Both the position numbers and the translations under genes were made by a program. The notes beneath the pieces are model-generated. The model saw only the letters and a program-made list of their open reading frames with translations. It was not told the origin of the DNA and made no database searches. DNA of 64,000 bases from Bacillus subtilis (GTDB taxonomy: Bacteria; Pseudomonadota; Alphaproteobacteria; Rhizobiales; Rhizobiaceae): assembly GCA_021733665.1 (NCBI GenBank), contig JAHREI010000001.1, forward strand, positions 558,001 to 622,000, in the 5' to 3' direction. Shown here piece after piece: positions 26,839-32,868 of the stretch (the stretch's first letter is position 1; each line of letters opens with the position of its first letter).

Positions 26839-27750
26839 ATGAATCCAAAACTTGCCGCCGCGCTTGCCACTATTCTGTGGGGCTTCACCTATATTGTTTC
26901 ATCCAATATGCTGCCGCATAATCCGGTCTTTATCGGTGCTGTCCGCGCGTTAGGTGGTGGTATACCGCTGCTGCTGTTTGCTCGCACCATGCTGCCACGT
27001 GAGTGGTGGTGGAAAATTGTTGTGCTTGGCACGCTCAATGCCGGTCTGTTTTTTGGCCTGATTTTTGTGGCAGCACTGCGCTTACCCGGCGGCGTGGCCG
27101 CAACCATTCAGGCGCTGGGGCCGCTTTTCACTATTCTTCTGGCATGGCCTTTGATGCAGGTTATCCCGACCGGTCATAAGATATTCAGCGTCTTGCTTGG
27201 TGCTATCGGCGTCAGCCTTGTTGTGCTGCGCGGTGGTGTGCAGATGGATATGATTGGTGTGCTGGCAGGCTTAGGTGCGGCATTGTCTGTGGCGCTGGGT
27301 GGGATCTATGTTCATAAATGGGGACGTCCGTGTTCACTGCTTGCTTTTACCGGCTGGCAGCTTGTTGTCGGCGGTGTTGAACTGGCAATCCTCGCGGTGA
27401 TTTTTCAGGATATTCCGTCCTCTGTTACGCTGATCAACTTTACCGGCTTTGTTATTCTCGCCTTGTTCCTGACAGCGCTGGCTTTTGCTTTATGGTTCCG
27501 CGGTATTGAGGGGGCAGGGCCTTCAGCCGTTGCACCATTCTTCCTGCTGGCTCCGGTCACTGCCTTCATTATGGATGCGACATTCAACAATATGGTGCCA
27601 AGCTGGCTACAGCTCGGCGGGATTATACTGGTACTGGGTAGTCTGCTTTATGGTCAGCTGGTTGATCGCCGGTCTTTCCGTCCTGTCCATCATCATAAAA
27701 TTACCGGTGCTGACAAACAGGCAGAGAAACAGCCGGAGGCCGCTGAATGA
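26839..27750 (+). CDS. DMT-superfamily (EamA) transporter
   Basis: A 303-residue inner-membrane protein made of two EamA repeats of five helices each. Typical segments are ATILWGFTYIVSSNMLP at the start, LPGGVAATIQALGPLFTILLAW in repeat 1 and AGPSAVAPFFLLAPVTAFIMD in repeat 2, with a hydrophilic His-rich tail. Members export amino acids, metabolites or drugs; the substrate is not evident. The stop overlaps the start of the TetR gene by 4 bases, and a palindrome lies upstream of the start. The pair looks like a self-regulated efflux unit. Confidence 0.87.
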   Translation: MNPKLAAALATILWGFTYIVSSNMLPHNPVFIGAVRALGGGIPLLLFARTMLPREWWWKIVVLGTLNAGLFFGLIFVAALRLPGGVAATIQALGPLFTILLAWPLMQVIPTGHKIFSVLLGAIGVSLVVLRGGVQMDMIGVLAGLGAALSVALGGIYVHKWGRPCSLLAFTGWQLVVGGVELAILAVIFQDIPSSVTLINFTGFVILALFLTALAFALWFRGIEGAGPSAVAPFFLLAPVTAFIMDATFNNMVPSWLQLGGIILVLGSLLYGQLVDRRSFRPVHHHKITGADKQAEKQPEAAE

Positions 27751-28379
27751 ATGAGATAAAGCCTGTCCGGATTACCCGCCGCGGCATCGAGCGGCGGGAG
27801 CAGATCAGAACCATCGCTGCGGCTTTGTTTTTGGAACATGGCTATGAAGGTGTGTCGGTTGACGAGATTATGCGGCAGGCCGGTGGCTCGAAGACCAATC
27901 TCTATAATCATTTCGGCGATAAAGAAGGTCTGTTCATGGCGGTTATCTCGCAAATGAGCGAGACCTTCACCCACGGTATCAAAGATCTTGATGTATCAAA
28001 GGTCCCGCTCAAAGAGGGGCTGGAGCGGCTTGGCAGGCAGCTGTTGTCGGTGTTGATGCAGGAGCATCATGTGGCGTTCCAGCGGCTGGTGATAGCGGAA
28101 TCCGGCCGGTTTCCGGCAATTGCTAAAACATGGTTCGAGAAGGGGCCGCAAATGGCACGGCATTATTTTGCCAAAACCATTGCACCACATATTGAAAACG
28201 GCAGTCTGCGGCAGGGTGATCCTCATGTGATGGCGACGCATTTTCACGATATGATTGTTGAAAATCTGCTCAGTCAGGCGCTGCTTGGTCAGCATGTAGA
28301 TGAGGCCATGCAGCATCAGGCTGTTGAGGATGCATTGCATACCCTGCTTTACGGCTGGCAGGCACGAGCAAAAGCATAA
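27747..28379 (+). CDS. TetR-family transcriptional regulator
   Basis: A 210-residue repressor with an N-terminal TetR helix-turn-helix (RREQIRTIAAALFLEHGYEGVSVDEIM, then GGSKTNLYNHFGDKEGLF) and an all-helical ligand domain. The C-terminal part resembles the AefR-like group (RLVIAESGRFPAIAKTWFEKGP). It is translationally coupled to the upstream EamA gene (ATGA overlap) and likely represses that operon through the 26784-26807 palindrome. Confidence 0.9.
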   Translation: MNEIKPVRITRRGIERREQIRTIAAALFLEHGYEGVSVDEIMRQAGGSKTNLYNHFGDKEGLFMAVISQMSETFTHGIKDLDVSKVPLKEGLERLGRQLLSVLMQEHHVAFQRLVIAESGRFPAIAKTWFEKGPQMARHYFAKTIAPHIENGSLRQGDPHVMATHFHDMIVENLLSQALLGQHVDEAMQHQAVEDALHTLLYGWQARAKA

Positions 28380-28447
28380 GCGCATTTCTGTTTGCGCGAA
28401 TAATCAGAAACAACTTGTTCATTTTATTGGGCGCATTCCGGTGTGAA

Positions 28448-28466
28448 CAACACATAGCATGTGTTG
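28448..28466. promoter_or_regulatory. 8-bp inverted repeat upstream of the DoxX gene
   Basis: CAACACAT-agc-ATGTGTTG is a perfect inverted repeat 29 bases before the DoxX start. It could be an operator. It does not resemble the ModE consensus (TATATA-rich), so the nearby ModE-like protein is not an obvious binder. Confidence 0.3.
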
Positions 28467-28494
28467 CCGGAGATGCGTTGTGCGGAGGAAAACC

Positions 28495-28917
28495 ATGACC
28501 CCAAACTGGATTTACCAGCTGCTGTCGATGCCTGCTATTCAGCTGTTAGCGCGTATTTTGCTGACGATCACATTCTGGCTCAGCGGGCTGGCCAAGCTGT
28601 TTGACTTTCCGGCAACCATTGCGGAAATGACTGTGAACGGTTTGCCTGCTCCGGCTTTATTCGCCGCGCTGACCATTGCAGTGCAGTTGATCGGTTCTGC
28701 TCTGGTGATCTGGGGCGGTTCATTTGTCTGGCTCGGTGCCGGTGCATTGGGCGTTTTCACGGCGGCTACCATTCCGGTGTCTCATGCGTTCTGGCGGGCA
28801 GAGGGGGCGGAAGCCATAACGAAAATGCATGTGGCAGTTGAACATCTGTCGGTGATCGGTGGTCTCATTATTGTTGCTATTCTGCACGCTGTTGTGCTGC
28901 AGCTGCGGCGCAAATAA
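28495..28917 (+). CDS. DoxX-family membrane protein
   Basis: A 140-residue protein with four hydrophobic helices in the DoxX pattern, including LLARILLTITFWLSGLAKLFDF at the start and GLPAPALFAALTIAVQLIGSALVIWG. DoxX proteins of this type are linked to redox and thiol stress, but the biochemical role is unsettled. ATG 28495 follows GGAGG with good spacing; an in-frame GTG at 28459 has none. The stop codon TAA abuts the last base of the opposing ModE-like gene with no gap. Confidence 0.82.
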   Translation: MTPNWIYQLLSMPAIQLLARILLTITFWLSGLAKLFDFPATIAEMTVNGLPAPALFAALTIAVQLIGSALVIWGGSFVWLGAGALGVFTAATIPVSHAFWRAEGAEAITKMHVAVEHLSVIGGLIIVAILHAVVLQLRRK

Positions 28918-29283
28918 TCAGTCCTGTTTGGCGCGGTTGCTGTCCAGCCATGCGAGATCATCGTTCAGAGCGTCAGTGAGTGTGGCTTCCATCTGTCGGA
29001 ACCGGCGGATCAGTTCTTCTCCGAAAGGCGTGAGCACTGCACCGCCGCCTTGTTTGCCACCGCGTTGTGAGGTGACAGAAGGCTCACTGAACATGCTGTT
29101 CAGCGCATCAACCAGCTGCCATGCACGGCGATAGGACATATCCATAGCGCGACCGGCTGCAGAGATTGAACCGGTCTCACGGATATGCTCAAGGAGTTGG
29201 ATTTTACCGCGCCCCAATCGTGCTTTCTCCGGAAAATCAATGCGCAGCACCGGCTTCAGCAGGTTGGTGTCTTGATGTGCCAT
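28918..29283 (-). CDS. ModE N-terminal-domain regulator (no molybdate-binding domain)
   Basis: A 121-residue winged-helix protein of the ModE/LysR-like DNA-binding type. The typical pattern is GRGKIQLLEHIRETGSISAAGRAMDMSYRRAWQLVDALN, then the wing GGKQGGGAVLTPFGEELIRRF. Full ModE carries two C-terminal MOP molybdate domains that are absent here, so this short form probably does not sense molybdate by the usual means. Such stand-alone forms are common in alphaproteobacteria and have been annotated as molybdenum-related regulators. It converges on doxX with zero intergenic bases. Confidence 0.82.
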   Translation of the reverse strand: MAHQDTNLLKPVLRIDFPEKARLGRGKIQLLEHIRETGSISAAGRAMDMSYRRAWQLVDALNSMFSEPSVTSQRGGKQGGGAVLTPFGEELIRRFRQMEATLTDALNDDLAWLDSNRAKQD

Positions 29284-29316
29284 GATTGGTTCTCCTGATG
29301 AGCGTCAAACTGAATG

Positions 29317-29424
29317 CTAAAGCATGTCGCAGCTAAATATATTCATGTAGCGTTCGCGAACATGCGATAATTAGAAAAATCTAGAGCGAGCGCAGTGGGT
29401 ACGATTAAACGCGACACGCTCTAG
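29317..29424 (+). repeat. Intergenic palindromic repeat, family B, copy 2
   Basis: The element is 108 bp, the same length as 13819-13926, and alignable end to end (ctaaagcat, catgcga, ctagagcgagcgc, cgctctag). Its last four bases CTAG supply the TAG stop codon of the XRE-cupin gene read on the minus strand. Confidence 0.7.
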
Positions 29425-29975
29425 AAGGTCGGCGGTGTGCAGGCGCTGATGACATCGCAGGCAACAGGCCCGACACACCGAAAACGATGCGGACGGCGGC
29501 TTTCAAAATAATAGCCGTCACCGGGGCCGAGAATTCGCCGCTCGCTGTCCACCGTAACCTCAAGGCGACCGGCAATAATAATACCGCCTTCTTCCCCTTC
29601 ATGCACCAGTGGTACTTTTCCGGTATCTGCACCCGGCTCATAGCGCTCTTTCAGAATTTGCAAAGCGCGTCCGAACAGATTGTCGCCCAGCTGGCGGAAT
29701 GAAATCTTACCCTTGCCGATTTCGACAAACTCTTCCGATTGATAAAATGCCTTTTGCGGCATATCCGGCTGCAAAGCAAAAAACTCAGACATACCAATAG
29801 GTAGGCCGTCGAGGATGCGTTTTAAAGCACCAACGGAAGGATTTGTCTGATTGGCCTCGATCAGTGAAATGGTGGCATTGGTGACACCGGTGCGCTTTGC
29901 CAGTTCGCGTTGCGACAGGCCGGATTTTTCACGAATAAAACGGAGGCGGCCGCCAATATCAATCTCACTGCTCAT
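29421..29975 (-). CDS. XRE-type regulator with C-terminal cupin domain (PuuR-like)
   Basis: A 184-residue regulator. The N-terminal Cro/C1 helix-turn-helix (GGRLRFIREKSGLSQRELAKR, then TNATISLIEANQTNPSVGALKRIL) is joined to a cupin sensor domain (PLVHEGEEGGIIIAGRLEV, GDGYYFESRRPHRFRC). The PuuR group represses putrescine and amine catabolism genes. The start at 29975 has GGGGG about 8 bases upstream; the frame remains open to 30185 but without protein character. It is divergent from the omega-aminotransferase gene, the likely target. The stop codon lies in a repeat element. Confidence 0.87.
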   Translation of the reverse strand: MSSEIDIGGRLRFIREKSGLSQRELAKRTGVTNATISLIEANQTNPSVGALKRILDGLPIGMSEFFALQPDMPQKAFYQSEEFVEIGKGKISFRQLGDNLFGRALQILKERYEPGADTGKVPLVHEGEEGGIIIAGRLEVTVDSERRILGPGDGYYFESRRPHRFRCVGPVACDVISACTPPTF

Positions 29976-30014
29976 GAGGCTATCCCCCGCGCTGTTATTG
30001 TTGTTAAATATTTT

Positions 30015-30031
30015 AAACAATCTACTTGTTT
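30015..30031. promoter_or_regulatory. Inverted repeat AAACAA-N5-TTGTTT between regulator and aminotransferase (candidate operator)
   Basis: A perfect 6-bp inverted repeat (30015-30020 with 30026-30031) sits 40 bases before the XRE start in the divergent promoter region. A longer imperfect palindrome (30001-30020) overlaps it. Binding by the XRE-cupin protein is inferred from position. Confidence 0.4.
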
Positions 30032-30168
30032 TGTTAATAAGATCAAGGTGATAATTCCATAAAGAAATAGACTTGTTTCGCTCCCCGAAGCATGGCCAAC
30101 TTAACGTCATATAGCAGGGAGAGGTCAGTTTTTTATTGCTGAAAAACTGTGCCGTTGAGGAGTGAGTT

Positions 30169-31500
30169 ATGGCTGATTTATCCAATAGTCCGAAACTGGA
30201 TAGTTTCTGGATGCCGTTTACGGCGAACCGTCAGTTTAAAGCGGCGCCGCGTATGCTCGCAGCCGCAGAGGGTATGTATTATACCGATGTGGACGGTAAT
30301 TCCGTGCTGGATGGTACAGCCGGTCTGTGGTGTGTGAATGCCGGTCATGGTCGTAAGCAGATTTCCTCAGCGGTGGAAAAACAGCTTTCAACGATGGATT
30401 TCGCGCCGACCTTCCAGATGGGGCACAATATTGCGTTTGATTTTGCCACCCGTCTTGGTGAAATTGCACCGCGCGGTGATGGCAAAATTCTCGACCGCGT
30501 TTTCTTCACCGGTTCCGGTTCCGAATCCGTTGATACAGCTCTGAAAATTGCCATTGCCTATCAGCGTGCAATTGGTCAGGGCACCCGTACCCGCGTGATC
30601 GGCCGTGAACGCGGCTATCATGGTGTGGGTTTTGGCGGCATTTCCGTTGGCGGTTTGGTCAATAACCGCCGTGTGTTTCCGTTACTGCCGGGTGCAGACC
30701 ATCTGCGTCATACCCATGATCTTGAGAAGAATGCTTTCAGCAAAGGTCAGCCGGAACATGGTGCTGAATTGGCGGATGATCTGGAGCGCATGGTTGCACT
30801 GCATGGTGCGGAAACCATTGCTGCGGTGATCGTAGAGCCTCTGGCCGGTTCAACTGGTGTGCTGGTGCCGCCAAAAGGTTATCTGGATCGCCTTGCTGCC
30901 ATTGCCAAAAAACACGGTATTCTGCTGATTTTTGATGAAGTGATCACTGGTTTCGGTCGTCTTGGTACGCCATTTGCGTCAGATTATTTTGGTGTAACAC
31001 CTGATCTGATCACCACCGCAAAAGGCCTGACCAATGGTGCCATTCCGATGGGTGCTGTTTTTGCCAGCCGTCATATTTATGATGGTCTGATGCACGGGCC
31101 GGAAGGTGCGATTGAGCTGTTCCACGGCTACACTTATTCCGGTCATCCGGTGGCCTGTGCTGCGGGTATTGCAACGCTGGATGTCTATGCTGAAGAGGGG
31201 CTTCTGACACGCGCGGCTGATCTTGCCGATGACTGGCAGGAAGCAATCCATTCGCTGAAATCCGCGAAAAATGTGATTGATATTCGTACACTCGGTCTGG
31301 TGGCCGGTATTGAATTGTCCTCCCGTGACGGTGCCGTGGGCGCGCGCGCCTATGATGTGTTTGTTGATTGCTTCAAAAAAGGATTGCTGATCCGCGTGAC
31401 CGGTGATGTGATTGCTTTGTCACCGCCGCTGATCGTCAGCAAAGAGGAAATCGCCAAGATCGTCTCGATCCTTGGTGATGCAATCAACCGCGCATCATAA
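30169..31500 (+). CDS. Omega-amino acid:pyruvate aminotransferase (class III)
   Basis: A 443-residue cytoplasmic PLP enzyme. The start MADLSNSPKLDSFWMPFTANRQFK matches beta-alanine/omega-amino acid:pyruvate aminotransferases. Other marks are GTAGLWCVNAGHGR, the phosphate loop FFTGSGSESVDTALKIA, IFDEVITGFGRLG with the PLP-ring aspartate, and the Schiff-base lysine in TTAKGLTNGAIPMGAV. It transfers amino groups from beta-alanine, amines or omega-amino acids to pyruvate. GAGGAG precedes ATG 30169. The divergent PuuR-like regulator supports a role in amine or polyamine breakdown. Confidence 0.9.
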   Translation: MADLSNSPKLDSFWMPFTANRQFKAAPRMLAAAEGMYYTDVDGNSVLDGTAGLWCVNAGHGRKQISSAVEKQLSTMDFAPTFQMGHNIAFDFATRLGEIAPRGDGKILDRVFFTGSGSESVDTALKIAIAYQRAIGQGTRTRVIGRERGYHGVGFGGISVGGLVNNRRVFPLLPGADHLRHTHDLEKNAFSKGQPEHGAELADDLERMVALHGAETIAAVIVEPLAGSTGVLVPPKGYLDRLAAIAKKHGILLIFDEVITGFGRLGTPFASDYFGVTPDLITTAKGLTNGAIPMGAVFASRHIYDGLMHGPEGAIELFHGYTYSGHPVACAAGIATLDVYAEEGLLTRAADLADDWQEAIHSLKSAKNVIDIRTLGLVAGIELSSRDGAVGARAYDVFVDCFKKGLLIRVTGDVIALSPPLIVSKEEIAKIVSILGDAINRAS

Positions 31501-31514
31501 TTTTATAAGACATG

Positions 31515-31552
31515 AAAAAGCCCCGCACAGAAAGTTCTGCGCGGGGCTTTTT
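31515..31552. terminator. Bidirectional terminator
   Basis: AAAAAGCCCCGC (31515-31526) pairs with 31541-31552, with an inner CAGAA/TTCTG stem. A- and T-runs flank it between the convergent aminotransferase and purine nucleoside permease genes. Confidence 0.85.
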
Positions 31553-31564
31553 TATATACTTAAA

Positions 31565-32608
31565 TTATTTCGCGCTGTCAGTCTGAGGCGCTTCCTGCCA
31601 TTTATCCCAGCCGGTCATAATGGTCTGGGTATAGGCTTTGCCGATGCGATAGGCGTTGGTCGTGGCCAGTTTGAAACCGCCGGATTCTGATTTCAGGGAT
31701 TCCAGAGCGGTCTGATCTTCACCCTGACGGTCGAAATTCGATGCGGTACGCAGCAGGGCAATACGGTCGAAATCCAGCTTATCGGCTTCGGATGCGCGTT
31801 TCAGCGCGGTCAGCGTGGCATTGTCTTCCATCTGTGAGGTACAATAAGTCGCTTTGCCGTCGGTGAGCAGTTCAACCCATTTTTCCATGAATAGCGCCAT
31901 TTTAACGCCATGCCAGTAGGTGTCGCTGGAAAGCGTGTCACACATGCTGACAATCGGCGCGCCGGTTGCGATATCGCCTTTGTAATGTTTGCGATAGGCT
32001 TTGGCGCCGTCACCATCCAGCAGCTCCACATCCTTGGTCACGCTGAAAGCATAATCTGTCAGCTTGGCATTGAGAGCATAAACTTCAGTACCGGCAGACC
32101 ATTTGGCTTTTTCTGTCGGGTTTTCAGCACCCAGTGCAAAGGAACCGGTTTCCCAAGTATCAGGCACTTCACTCTGATCAATACGGTGGTTGAGGTCAGC
32201 ATCAACGGCGAATTTTGCCCAGTGAGCGGAGCCGAGTGTGCCGTGCTTCGGATCAACACCGGCAATACCGGCAATCAGAAAATAGGTTTTGGAGAGATCG
32301 AATTTCTCGCTGAGCGCCATGGCCGATACCGAGCTTGCCGCATTGGCAAAGCCCATGGCGGTTGTCATGTGGCACAGGCCTTCATCGGTGCAGTCAATAT
32401 TCGGATATTCAGGATTAAGACCGGCCAGCTTGATCTGCTGCGTGAATTTTTCGCCTTCAATCCAAGGCTTGGCTTCCTGACCGAACATGGTGATGACCAT
32501 GACTTTCGGTGCGATTTTAGCGCCGTCCTGAGCCTGTACAGGCATTGTCAGTGCAGCAGAAAAAGTAACAGCGGTGAGGGCAGAAGCGGAAAGAAGAAGC
32601 GAGCGCAA
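31565..32608 (-). CDS. Purine nucleoside permease (NUP family), exported
   Basis: A 347-residue protein with signal peptide MRSLLLSASALTAVTFSAALTMPVQA and the NUP domain: VMVITMFGQEAKPWIEG, NIDCTDEGLCHMTTAMGFANAA, FLIAGIAGVDPKHGTLGSAHWA and CDTLSSDTYWHG. NUP proteins resemble purine nucleoside phosphorylases and were described as nucleoside permeases in Candida; in bacteria they are exported and probably bind or process nucleosides in the periplasm. The TTG start at 32608 follows AAAGG and opens a proper signal peptide. It is a single gene; a family C repeat lies directly upstream, so its promoter must lie in or beyond that repeat. Confidence 0.87.
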   Translation of the reverse strand: MRSLLLSASALTAVTFSAALTMPVQAQDGAKIAPKVMVITMFGQEAKPWIEGEKFTQQIKLAGLNPEYPNIDCTDEGLCHMTTAMGFANAASSVSAMALSEKFDLSKTYFLIAGIAGVDPKHGTLGSAHWAKFAVDADLNHRIDQSEVPDTWETGSFALGAENPTEKAKWSAGTEVYALNAKLTDYAFSVTKDVELLDGDGAKAYRKHYKGDIATGAPIVSMCDTLSSDTYWHGVKMALFMEKWVELLTDGKATYCTSQMEDNATLTALKRASEADKLDFDRIALLRTASNFDRQGEDQTALESLKSESGGFKLATTNAYRIGKAYTQTIMTGWDKWQEAPQTDSAK

Positions 32609-32636
32609 TTCTGGAATACCTTTGATGATATGACGC

Positions 32637-32698
32637 TAGAGCATAATTTTAGAGTGTTAGAGCGACCTTTGTGTGCCAAGTTGGCACGCGGCGCTCTA
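32637..32698 (-). repeat. Intergenic palindromic repeat, family C, copy 2 (inverted)
   Basis: This is the reverse complement of the element at 15489-15553: 62 bp, with the same TAGAGC ends, the same AT-rich tail and the same central gtgcca/ttggca palindrome, differing by a few substitutions and 3 bases in length. Confidence 0.75.
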
Positions 32699-32837
32699 GT
32701 CAGTCTCATGGCAGACAGGTTGCATTGCGCGATCATAAGGTGATCAGGCTCTGCCGTTTTGCCGGCTGGTTAGAAACTGATCTTGCGCCTTTTACGTCAT
32801 TTCATTCCGTATGGGAACTCGGAATTCCGGTTATACA

Positions 32838-32860
32838 GGCCGGAAATTGGCTCTCCGGCC
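32838..32860 (-). terminator. Hairpin after the TonB receptor gene
   Basis: A 7-bp GC stem (32838-32844 with 32854-32860) starts 8 bases past the receptor stop. There is no U-run, so termination here is uncertain. Confidence 0.35.
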
Positions 32861-32868
32861 TCTGTTTA

